The translations under genes were made by a program, and so were the position numbers. From positions 1 through 6,712 of the forward strand of contig DAIEMM010000248.1 in assembly GCA_027349605.1 (NCBI GenBank): a stretch of 6,712 nt of DNA. Reading direction: 5' to 3'. The notes beneath the pieces are model-generated. The model ran no database searches, had not been told where the DNA came from, and saw nothing but the letters and a program-made list of their open reading frames with translations. Origin of the DNA: Anaeromyxobacteraceae bacterium (GTDB lineage Bacteria; Myxococcota; Myxococcia; Myxococcales; Anaeromyxobacteraceae). Below, one piece after another: positions 1 to 5,593 of the stretch; position 1 is the stretch's first letter; each line of letters starts with the position of its first letter.

Positions 1-1
1 C

Positions 2-388
2 ACCTTCCGGAAGTACGTCCAGGTGGGGCTCCTGCCCCGCAGCCGCCGGGTCGGGCGCAAGGGCAAGCACACCGGGTCGACCGGGCTCTACCCCGTCGAC
101 GTGGTCCGCCGCATCAACCTCATCAAGCGGATGATGGCGGAAGGCATGACCCTCGAGGAGATCCGGGGGAGCTTCGTGGGGCTGAAGAACCAGCTCTGGG
201 ACGTGGAGAACGGATTTTCCACGCTGCTCTCGGAGCTTTCGAGAAAGGCGCGCGCGCACCCCCTCCGCCGTGAGATGGAGGGGGAACTGGGCCGTGCGGA
301 GCGCGAGGTGCGGCAGGCGCTCCGTCGTCTCGAGAAGGTCGGTGGACGGGTGGCGACGGTGAGGCAGGAAATGGGGCAGCTGGGCTGA
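2..388 (+). CDS. MerR-family transcriptional regulator, C-terminal part (5' end outside window)
   Basis: The reading frame is open from base 2 to the TGA at 386-388 (128 residues visible), so the true start lies upstream of the window. The visible N-terminus (TFRKYVQVGLLPRSRRVGRKG) looks like the second helix and wing of a winged-helix MerR DNA-binding domain, which usually continues into a 'G-S-x-G-x-YP' turn, a 'VVRRINLIKRMMAEGMTLEEI' type helix, and so on; all of these are present here. From about visible residue 60 the protein is rich in Glu, Arg and Leu with heptad-like spacing, which suggests the dimerising coiled coil typical of MerR proteins. I see no effector-binding domain or metal-binding cysteines after the coiled coil, so no inducer can be proposed. 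The next gene begins 62 bases downstream on the same strand. Family assignment is fairly secure; target genes are unknown. Confidence 0.75.
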   Translation, partial: TFRKYVQVGLLPRSRRVGRKGKHTGSTGLYPVDVVRRINLIKRMMAEGMTLEEIRGSFVGLKNQLWDVENGFSTLLSELSRKARAHPLRREMEGELGRAEREVRQALRRLEKVGGRVATVRQEMGQLG

Positions 389-400
389 GCATCGGCCGGC

Positions 401-421
401 GCGCCCGCGACGAGCGGGCGC
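401..421. repeat. GC-rich inverted repeat between the MerR-like and sigma-like genes
   Basis: An 8-base perfect inverted repeat (GCGCCCGC at 401-408, GCGGGCGC at 414-421) with a five-base GACGA loop lies in the 62-base gap after the MerR-like gene. No T-run follows, so it is not a canonical intrinsic terminator. It may attenuate transcription, stabilise the upstream mRNA 3' end, or simply reflect the high GC content. Confidence 0.35.
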
Positions 422-450
422 CGGACCGGATGGGGAAGGGAGGCGGCGTG

Positions 451-996
451 ATGAACGAGGCGAGGCGGAGCGATCAACCGGATCCGGCAGAAGGCGCGGC
501 GGACGACCGGGTGGAGCCGGTGGGACCGGCCGACGCGGAGGCCCTGGAGCTGCCGGGGCGCAGGCGCTCCCGGACCATGTCCCGCAAGGAGATCGCCCGC
601 GAGCTGCGCAAGCAGCGGGCGCTCGGGGTCATCGATCCCGAGGTCGAGGAGATCATCCGGGAGGTGGACGCGCAGCGCCCCCGCTCCCGCGCCGACTGCG
701 CGACGGGGCAGCGCCCGTGCATGTTCATCTCCTGCAAGCACCACCTGTACCTGGACGTGAACCCGACCACGGGCTCCATCAAGCTCAACTTCCCGGACAA
801 GGAGATCTGGGAGATGGCGGAGACCTGCGCGCTCGACGTCGCCGACCGCGGCGGCATCACGCTCGAGGAGGTGGGGGCCATCATGAACCTCACCCGCGAG
901 CGCATCCGGCAGGTCGAGACCCGCGGGCTCCTCAAGCTGCGGGCCATGGCCGAGGACGAGCCCCGCTCCCGCCTCGGCAACGACTTCGACAAGTAG
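451..996 (+). CDS. Sigma-70 region 4-like helix-turn-helix protein with Cys/His-rich segment
   Basis: This 181-residue protein ends in a helix-turn-helix resembling sigma-70 region 4.2: residues 136-164 contain ITLEEVGAIMNLTRERIRQV, the hallmark that reads the -35 element in sigma factors. It has no sigma region 2, so it is unlikely to be a complete sigma factor and may act as a DNA-binding regulator or accessory factor. Residues 83-98 hold Cys83, Cys90, Cys95, His97 and His98, followed by a 'LYLDVNPTTGSIKLNFPDKEIWEM' type block and Cys126. Similar 'RPC-x4-C-x-HHL' proteins occur in deltaproteobacteria, from memory, with no defined function. The first 35 residues are acidic and low in complexity. 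ATG 451 is chosen because GGAGG at 439-443 lies 7 bases upstream; in-frame ATG 430 and GTG 448 are less well placed. It ends in TAG, with an in-frame TGA only seven codons later (1018-1020). Confidence 0.75.
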   Translation: MNEARRSDQPDPAEGAADDRVEPVGPADAEALELPGRRRSRTMSRKEIARELRKQRALGVIDPEVEEIIREVDAQRPRSRADCATGQRPCMFISCKHHLYLDVNPTTGSIKLNFPDKEIWEMAETCALDVADRGGITLEEVGAIMNLTRERIRQVETRGLLKLRAMAEDEPRSRLGNDFDK

Positions 997-1042
997 GCCG
1001 GGACCGCCCGGCTCGCTTGAAGTCCCCGCCGGTGGAGGCTAG

Positions 1043-1073
1043 AAGGGACACCCCCGTTCCGGAGGTGTCCCTT
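1043..1073 (+). promoter_or_regulatory. Hairpin enclosing the purH ribosome-binding site and start codon
   Basis: A ten-base perfect inverted repeat (AAGGGACACC at 1043-1052, GGTGTCCCTT at 1064-1073) continues inward, after one C/A mismatch, with CCG (1054-1056) pairing CGG (1060-1062) around a TTC loop. The right arm contains most of the GGAGG Shine-Dalgarno sequence (1061-1065) and the first two bases of the TTG start codon of purH (1072). Folded RNA would hide the ribosome-binding site. No T-run follows, so a classical terminator for the upstream gene is less likely, although the stem would be very stable. Palindromic DNA could equally be a protein-binding operator. The structure is directly visible; its function is inference. 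Confidence 0.55.
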
Positions 1074-2649
1074 GGCCGTTCGCCGCGCTCTCCTCTCCGT
1101 GTCCGACAAGACCGGGCTCGTCCCCTTCGCCCGGCGCCTGGCCGCGAAGGGAATCGACCTGCTCTCCACCGGCGGGACCCAGAAGGCCCTCGCCGACGCC
1201 GGGCTCCGGGTCGTCCCGGTGGGCGAGTACACCGCCGCCCCCGAGATCCTCGGCGGCCGCGTGAAGACGCTCCACCCTCGCGTCCACGGCGGCATCCTCT
1301 ACCGGCGCGGCCTCGCCTCCGACGAGGCCGACGTGAAGGCCCGGGACATCCCGCCCATCGACCTCGTGGTGGTGAACCTCTACCCGTTCCGCGAGGCGGT
1401 CGCCGCCGGCAAGCCCTTCCCGGAGGTGGTCGAGGAGATCGACATCGGCGGCCCGGCCATGGTGCGCAGCTCGGCCAAGAACTCGGCCCACGTCGGCGTG
1501 GTGGTCGACCCGGCCGACTACGAGAAGGTCGCCGGCGAGATCGAGGCGACCGGGTCCCTCTCCGAGGCCACCCGCTTCGACCTCATGAAGAAGGCCTTCG
1601 CCCACACCGCCGCCTACGACGCGGCCATCGCCGAGTACCTCTCCTCCCGGGCCGGGCCGGAGGCGCAGCCGGCGCACTTCCCGGGCACGCTCGCCGCCAC
1701 CTGGAGCAAGGCGCAGGACCTCCGCTACGGGGAGAACCCGCACCAGGCCGGGGCCTTCTACCGCGCGCCGCGCGAGCCCGAGGAGCCCACGGTGGCCTTC
1801 GCCCGGGTCCTCCAGGGCAAGGAGCTGTCCTACAACAACCTGCTCGACCTCGAGGCCGCGCTCGCCGCCGTGAAGGAGTACGACGGCACGGCCTGCGTGG
1901 TCATCAAGCACAACACGCCGAGCGGCGTCGCCCTGGCCGCCACGCCGGCGGAGGCCTTCGCCCTGGCCCGCGACTGCGACCCGGTCTCGGCCTTCGGGGG
2001 CATCGTGGCGCTGAACCGCCCGGTGGACGCGGCCGCGGCGAAGGAGCTCGCCGGGCTGTTCCTCGAGTGCGTCATCGCACCGGCCTACGGCCCGGAGGCC
2101 CGGGAGCTGCTCGCCGCGAAGAGGAACCTCCGGCTGCTCACGAGCCCGCGCCTCGGCGAGCCGCGCGCCACCTGGAGGCGCCGCCCCGAGGAGGCGCGCG
2201 AGCTGCGCTCCATCACCGGGGGCGTCCTGGTCATGGACCGCGACCTGGGCGGCGTGCGGCGCGAGGACTGCAAGGTGATGACGAAGCGGGCTCCCACCGA
2301 GAGGGAGTGGCAGGACCTGCTCTTCGCCTGGAAGGTCGTGAAGCACGTGAAGTCGAACGCCATCGTCTTCGCCGCGGGCGACCGGACGCTGGCCATCGGC
2401 GGCGGCCAGACCAGCCGGGTCGAGTCGGTGAAGATCGCCCGGATGAAGGCCCGCTTTCCGCTGGCCGGGAGCGCGGTCGGCTCCGACGCCTTCTTCCCGT
2501 TCCCCGACGGGGTGGAGGAGATCATCGCGGCCGGGGCCACGGCCATCGTCCAGCCGGGCGGCTCGGTCCGGGACGCCGAGGTGGTCGCGGTTGCCGACGC
2601 CGCCGGGATCGCCATGGTGGCCACCGGGATGCGCCACTTCCGGCACTGA
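1072..2649 (+). CDS. purH: Bifunctional phosphoribosylaminoimidazolecarboxamide formyltransferase / IMP cyclohydrolase
   Basis: PurH performs the last two steps of de novo purine synthesis in the cytoplasm: it formylates AICAR with 10-formyl-tetrahydrofolate to FAICAR, then closes the ring to IMP. The 525-residue length is normal (E. coli 529). The N-terminal MGS-like cyclohydrolase domain (about 1-145) has the STGGT loop (32-36), RVKTLHP (63-69) with Lys65, NLYPF with Tyr104, Asp124 in EIDIGGP and Lys136 in SSAKN, matching the known cyclohydrolase active-site residues. The transformylase domain (about 200-525) has LRYGENPHQ (217-225), QGKELSYNN (248-256), the catalytic Lys279-His280 pair, SDAFFPF (471-477), QPGGSVRD (494-501) and the C-terminal RHFRH. 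The start is TTG 1072: GGAGG at 1061-1065 lies six bases upstream, no ATG or GTG occurs back to the in-frame TGA at 1018, and this start keeps the conserved RRALLSVSDK opening. The gap to purD is 57 bases, so the two may be transcribed separately. Confidence 0.97.
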   Translation: MAVRRALLSVSDKTGLVPFARRLAAKGIDLLSTGGTQKALADAGLRVVPVGEYTAAPEILGGRVKTLHPRVHGGILYRRGLASDEADVKARDIPPIDLVVVNLYPFREAVAAGKPFPEVVEEIDIGGPAMVRSSAKNSAHVGVVVDPADYEKVAGEIEATGSLSEATRFDLMKKAFAHTAAYDAAIAEYLSSRAGPEAQPAHFPGTLAATWSKAQDLRYGENPHQAGAFYRAPREPEEPTVAFARVLQGKELSYNNLLDLEAALAAVKEYDGTACVVIKHNTPSGVALAATPAEAFALARDCDPVSAFGGIVALNRPVDAAAAKELAGLFLECVIAPAYGPEARELLAAKRNLRLLTSPRLGEPRATWRRRPEEARELRSITGGVLVMDRDLGGVRREDCKVMTKRAPTEREWQDLLFAWKVVKHVKSNAIVFAAGDRTLAIGGGQTSRVESVKIARMKARFPLAGSAVGSDAFFPFPDGVEEIIAAGATAIVQPGGSVRDAEVVAVADAAGIAMVATGMRHFRH

Positions 2650-2668
2650 GGGGCGCCGCTCACGCCCC
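2650..2668 (+). terminator. Possible weak hairpin after purH stop
   Basis: GGGGCG (2650-2655) pairs perfectly with CGCCCC (2663-2668) around a seven-base loop, starting immediately after the purH TGA. A second short stem (CCGGG 2671-2675 with CCCGG 2681-2685) follows. Neither is followed by a T-run, so at best this is a weak or Rho-assisted 3' end; chance pairing in GC-rich DNA is a real alternative. Confidence 0.3.
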
Positions 2669-2689
2669 GTCCGGGACACCCCCGGGCCG

Positions 2690-2698
2690 TGGTATACC
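2690..2698 (+). promoter_or_regulatory. Extended -10 promoter for purD
   Basis: TG-G-TATACC (2690-2698) fits an extended -10 element (TGn followed by TATAnn), which stands out in otherwise AT-poor DNA. Transcription would begin about seven bases further on, around 2705-2707, that is at or just before the purD ATG at 2707. No convincing -35 hexamer is seen about 17 bases upstream, as is common for extended -10 promoters. The absence of any Shine-Dalgarno sequence ahead of ATG 2707 agrees with a leaderless message. GGTATACC (2691-2698) is also a perfect 8-base palindrome, so a repressor site is a possible alternative. Confidence 0.45.
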
Positions 2699-2706
2699 GC
2701 CCACGA

Positions 2707-3984
2707 ATGCGAATCCTCGTCGTCGGCGGGGGCGGGCGGGAACACGCCCTCGTCTGGAAGATCTGCCAGAGTCCGCTCGCGGAGAAGGTGTTCTGCGCGC
2801 CCGGCAACCCCGGGACGGCGCGCCTCGCCGAGAACGTCGCCATCGCGGCGGACGACGTGGACGCGCTCGCCCACTGGGCGGCCGGCAACCGCATCGACTT
2901 CGTGGTGGTGGGACCGGAGGCGCCGCTCGTGCTCGGGCTCGCCGACCGGCTCGCCGCCGCCGGGATCGCCGTCTTCGGCGCGTCCGCCGCCGCCGCCCGC
3001 CTCGAGGGGTCGAAGGCCTTCGCCAAGGAGGTCATGGAGGCAGCCGGGATCCCCACCGCGTCCCACGGTTCCTTCGACGCCCTGGGGCCCGCGCTCGCCC
3101 ATGCCCGGGCCTCGGGCGGCCGGGTGGTCGTCAAGGCCGACGGCCTCGCGGCCGGCAAGGGTGTCGTGGTCTGCGGCGACGTCGCCGAGGCCGAGGCCGC
3201 GCTCCGGTCCATCCTGGTCGACCGCGTCCACGGGGCGGCCGGGTCGCGGGTGGTGGTCGAGGAACGGCTCTCCGGGCCGGAGGCGTCGGTCATCGCCCTC
3301 GTCGACGGCGAGCGGGTGCGCGTCCTCCCCCCGGCACAGGACCACAAGCGCATCTTCGACGGCGACCGCGGCCCGAACACCGGCGGCATGGGGGCCTTCA
3401 GCCCCACGCCCACCGTGAACGACGCGCTGCTCGCCGACGTCGAGCGGCGCGTGCTCCTGCCCACGGTGCGGGAGATGGCGCGGCGCGGGACGCCGTTCCG
3501 CGGCGCCCTCTACGCCGGGCTCATGCTCACCGCCGAGGGCCCGAAGGTCCTCGAGTTCAACGCCCGGTTCGGCGACCCGGAGACCCAGCCCATCCTCCTG
3601 CGCATCCCGGGGGACATCGTCCCGGCGCTGCTCGCCGCCGCGAAGGGAGACCTGTCCGCGGTGAACATCGAGGTCGATCCCCGGGCCGCCGTGGGCGTGG
3701 TCATGGCTGCCGAGGGCTATCCCGGCCGCGTCACCGTCGGCGACGCCGTCGACGGGGCGAAGGGGCCGTTCCCCCCGGACGTGCAGGTCTTCCTGGCCGG
3801 TACGCGGCGCGGACCCGACGGACGGATCGTCACCTCGGGGGGGCGGGTCCTCACCGTCTGCGCGCTCGGATCCGACCGCGCCCAGGCGGCGGCGCGGGCC
3901 TACCAGGCCCTGGCGCAGGTCCAGTTCCGCGGCGCACAGTTCCGCCGCGACATCGGGCGAGCCGGCCCGGGGGAGGGAGCATGA
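2707..3984 (+). CDS. purD: Phosphoribosylamine--glycine ligase (GAR synthetase)
   Basis: PurD joins phosphoribosylamine and glycine using ATP, the second step of de novo purine synthesis; it is a cytoplasmic ATP-grasp enzyme. The 425-residue length is typical. The N-domain opens with MRILVVGGGGREHAL (1-15) and has APGNPGT (31-37) and VVGPEAPL (67-74). The ATP-grasp region shows LEGSKAFAKE (99-108), KADGLAAGKGVVV (143-155), EE at 185-186 and QDHKRIFDGDRGPNTGGMGA (211-230). LEFNARFGDPETQP (282-295) supplies metal-binding Glu and Asn. GVVMAAEGYPG (330-340) and the GGRVL block (378-382) belong to the C-domain. ATG 2707 is chosen over the in-frame GTG at 2689 because family members begin directly at this strand, and the GTG would lie inside the putative -10 element. 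The stop overlaps the purE start as ATGA (3981-3984), pointing to translational coupling. Confidence 0.97.
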   Translation: MRILVVGGGGREHALVWKICQSPLAEKVFCAPGNPGTARLAENVAIAADDVDALAHWAAGNRIDFVVVGPEAPLVLGLADRLAAAGIAVFGASAAAARLEGSKAFAKEVMEAAGIPTASHGSFDALGPALAHARASGGRVVVKADGLAAGKGVVVCGDVAEAEAALRSILVDRVHGAAGSRVVVEERLSGPEASVIALVDGERVRVLPPAQDHKRIFDGDRGPNTGGMGAFSPTPTVNDALLADVERRVLLPTVREMARRGTPFRGALYAGLMLTAEGPKVLEFNARFGDPETQPILLRIPGDIVPALLAAAKGDLSAVNIEVDPRAAVGVVMAAEGYPGRVTVGDAVDGAKGPFPPDVQVFLAGTRRGPDGRIVTSGGRVLTVCALGSDRAQAAARAYQALAQVQFRGAQFRRDIGRAGPGEGA

Positions 3985-4217
3985 GCCCGAAGGTCCTCAT
4001 CCTGATGGGATCCGATACGGACTGGGACGTCATGTCCGAGTCGCGCAAGGCGCTCGAGGAGATGGGCATCGAGACCGAGATCCACGTCTCCTCGGCCCAC
4101 CGCACCCCGACGCGAACCGGGGCGCTGGCCCGGGAGGCCGCCGGGCGCGGGATCCGGGTGGTCATCTGCGGCGCCGGGGCCGCGGCGCACCTGGCCGGCG
4201 TGGTGGCCGCCGAGTAG
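3981..4217 (+). CDS. purE: PurE N-terminal half, as literally encoded up to the TAG
   Basis: Read literally, the first product has 78 residues and ends after GVVAAE. It holds the nucleotide-binding first strand (KVLILMGSDTDWD), the catalytic SAHRTP loop and the GAGAAAHLAG loop, but lacks the last strands and helices of the Rossmann-like fold and most of the octamer interface. Alone it should not be an active mutase. It would need its other half, made either from the GTG at 4227 or by readthrough. Confidence 0.5.
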   Translation: MSPKVLILMGSDTDWDVMSESRKALEEMGIETEIHVSSAHRTPTRTGALAREAAGRGIRVVICGAGAAAHLAGVVAAE

Positions 4218-4220
4218 GAG
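4216..4220 (+). promoter_or_regulatory. Shine-Dalgarno-like AGGAG overlapping the purE TAG
   Basis: The TAG and following GAG codon form AGGAG, with six bases before GTG 4227. This is stronger than the Shine-Dalgarno sequences seen ahead of lptF and lptG, so internal re-initiation after the stop is plausible. Part of the motif would arise by chance from the Glu codons of purE. Confidence 0.35.
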
Positions 4221-4226
4221 CTCCCG

Positions 4227-4496
4227 GTGCTGGGCGTCCCCCTCGCCTCCAGCGATCTCGCCGGCCTCGACGCGCTGCTCGCCACGGCGCAGATGCCGGG
4301 CGGCGTGCCGGTGGGCACCATGGCCGTCGGCAAGGCGGGGGCGCGCAACGCCGGGCTGCTCGCGGCCCGCATCCTCGCCCTCTCCGATCCGGCGCTCGCC
4401 GAGCGGGTCCGGGAGCAGCGGGCCCGCATGGTGCGCGAGGTCGAGGCGAAGGACGCGGCCCTCCAGGCGAGGCTCCAGTCCGACAAGAAGGCGTGA
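4227..4496 (+). CDS. purE: PurE C-terminal half, possible re-initiated product
   Basis: An 89-residue chain could start at GTG 4227, giving LGVPLASSDLAGLDALL, QMPGGVPVGTMAVG, GKAGARNAGLLAARIL and a charged tail. This is the C-terminal half of the PurE fold, including the 'GVPVGT' and 'GKAGA.NAGL' blocks that complete the active site in the octamer. A Shine-Dalgarno-like AGGAG (4216-4220), partly made of the TAG itself, lies six bases upstream, a good spacing for re-initiation. This start omits the ELPV residues that normally begin the strand. Its stop overlaps the lptF start (GTGA). Whether it is made as a separate protein is inference. Confidence 0.4.
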   Translation: MLGVPLASSDLAGLDALLATAQMPGGVPVGTMAVGKAGARNAGLLAARILALSDPALAERVREQRARMVREVEAKDAALQARLQSDKKA

Positions 4497-5593
4497 CGCG
4501 GCTCGACCGCTACCTCGCCCGGGAGATCCTGCTGCCGTTCGCGGCGGCCCTCCTCTTCCTCACGCAGCTCCTCCTGGCCTCGCAGATCCTGGCCCAGGCC
4601 GACGTCCTCTTCGGGGGAGGCGTCTCGCCCTGGGACGTCTTCCGCATCCTCCTCGACCTCGTCCCGCACCTCCTCGAGTACGTGCTGCCGGTCGCGTTCC
4701 TGCTCGGCGCGGTTCTCGGGGTGGGACGCCTCGCCGAGGACCGGGAGGTGGTGGCGCTCTCCTCGGTGGGCATCTCGCCGGTCCACCTGGTCCGGGTCCC
4801 GCTGCTCCTCGGCGGGGCCGTGTCGCTGCTGGCGCTGACCGTGGCGCTGGTGGTGGCGCCCGCCGGCCTGCGCGACGCGCGGCGCCGGGTCGACGACGTG
4901 ATCCGCCGCAACCTCCAGGGGGAGATCCGCCCCGGGGTCTTCTACGAGGACATCCCGGGGATGACGCTCTACGCGGCCCGAGTCGGGCCGGGCGGCTTCG
5001 AGGACCTCCTCATCGCCGACCGCACCAACCCGTCCGCGCCGCTCGTCACCTTCTCGCGCTCCGGCCGGCTCGAGGCCGGCAAGGACGGGGGCCTGCGCCT
5101 CGTGCTCGAGGACGGGGAGATCCACCGGGAGGACCCCGGGGCACGGGACTACGTGGTGGCCCGCTTCTCCCGCGCCACCGCCGACCTCGGGCTGGGGGCC
5201 GCGCTCGACGCCAAGAACCAGCTCTCCAACAACGCCTTCGAGTTCAGTCCCGGCGAGATCCTCCGGGAGTCCGGGACCGGGGACGCCGCGAACCGGCTGT
5301 ACTGGCGGACATTCCTGTGGAGGCGCATCGCGGTGCCGCTGGGCATCATGGCGCTCGGGCTGCTCGCCGTCCCCATCGCGTCGCTCCGGCGGGGCGGCCG
5401 CGCGGCGGGGTACGCGGTGTCGATCCTCTCCATCGTCGGCTACTACGCGCTCCTGCGCCTGGGGGAGGGGCTCGGGCACGACGGCGTCCTGCCGCCCTGG
5501 CTGGCCGCCAACCTGGCCAACCTCGCGGCCGTGCTGGCCGCGGCGGCGCTCCTCGCCGTCCTGGCGCGAAGGGGAACGGGGGCGGTGCGGTGA
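4493..5593 (+). CDS. lptF: LptF/LptG-family permease of the lipopolysaccharide export ABC transporter
   Basis: LptF and LptG form the inner-membrane permease pair of the LptB2FGC complex, which extracts lipopolysaccharide from the inner membrane and passes it to the LptA bridge. This 366-residue protein has the family architecture (YjgP/YjgQ): three N-terminal membrane segments at about 13-34, 56-79 and 102-122, a periplasmic beta-jellyroll region at about 125-270, and three C-terminal segments at about 277-297, 305-325 and 335-357. The opening LDRYLAREILLPF and the cytoplasmic EDREVVALSSVGISP block (82-96), which contacts the ATPase, are characteristic. GTG 4493 overlaps the purE stop as GTGA, with only a weak AAGAAGG motif upstream, so translation probably depends on ribosomes arriving from purE. 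That makes the purE TAG potentially polar on this gene. Being first of the pair and having the shorter loop, it is called lptF; the LptF/LptG distinction is less sure than the family. Confidence 0.85.
   Translation: MTRLDRYLAREILLPFAAALLFLTQLLLASQILAQADVLFGGGVSPWDVFRILLDLVPHLLEYVLPVAFLLGAVLGVGRLAEDREVVALSSVGISPVHLVRVPLLLGGAVSLLALTVALVVAPAGLRDARRRVDDVIRRNLQGEIRPGVFYEDIPGMTLYAARVGPGGFEDLLIADRTNPSAPLVTFSRSGRLEAGKDGGLRLVLEDGEIHREDPGARDYVVARFSRATADLGLGAALDAKNQLSNNAFEFSPGEILRESGTGDAANRLYWRTFLWRRIAVPLGIMALGLLAVPIASLRRGGRAAGYAVSILSIVGYYALLRLGEGLGHDGVLPPWLAANLANLAAVLAAAALLAVLARRGTGAVR

Larger units (their letters stand above)
3981..4496 (+). pseudogene. purE: N5-carboxyaminoimidazole ribonucleotide mutase, interrupted by in-frame TAG
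   Basis: PurE converts N5-CAIR to CAIR in purine synthesis. Starting at ATG 3981 (GGGAGG upstream; ATGA overlap with purD), the frame encodes GSDTDWDVM (residues 10-18), SAHRTP (38-43, with the catalytic His) and GAGAAAHLAG (64-73), the class I signature. After Glu78 comes TAG (4215-4217), where family members usually carry Thr in an 'AA-x-T-x-LPV' stretch. The same frame then resumes with ELPVLGVPLASS, QMPGGVPVGT and GKAGARNAGLLAARIL, ending at TGA 4494-4496; the total of about 170 positions is the normal length. No other lesion is visible, so the interruption is a single codon. It could be a sequencing or assembly error, a recent nonsense mutation, readthrough, or a gene split into two chains. 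purK, normally needed with class I PurE, is not in the window. Confidence 0.85.

Noticed and set aside
430..450. ATG 430 as the start of the sigma-like protein
   Set aside because: It would read through the Shine-Dalgarno sequence (MGKGGGV) that serves ATG 451, and it has no ribosome-binding site of its own.
2689..2706. GTG 2689 as the purD start
   Set aside because: It would add six residues not seen in PurD, overlaps the putative -10 element, and has no Shine-Dalgarno sequence; ATG 2707 matches the conserved N-terminus.
1039..3345. Long antisense open frame opposite purH and purD
   Set aside because: Composition is biased to Gly, Asp, Arg, Leu and Val with no recognisable domain; it mirrors well-identified genes on the + strand.
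717..4217. Very long open frame (about 1166 codons) on the + strand across the sigma-like gene, purH and purD, joining purE
   Set aside because: Over most of its length it reads out of frame with purH and purD, and the translation is low-complexity Arg/Gly/Pro/Ala. It is a GC-bias shadow that only becomes real from ATG 3981 (purE).
3851..5479. Long antisense open frame opposite purE and lptF
   Set aside because: It is low-complexity and runs opposite clearly conserved genes; typical of high-GC DNA.
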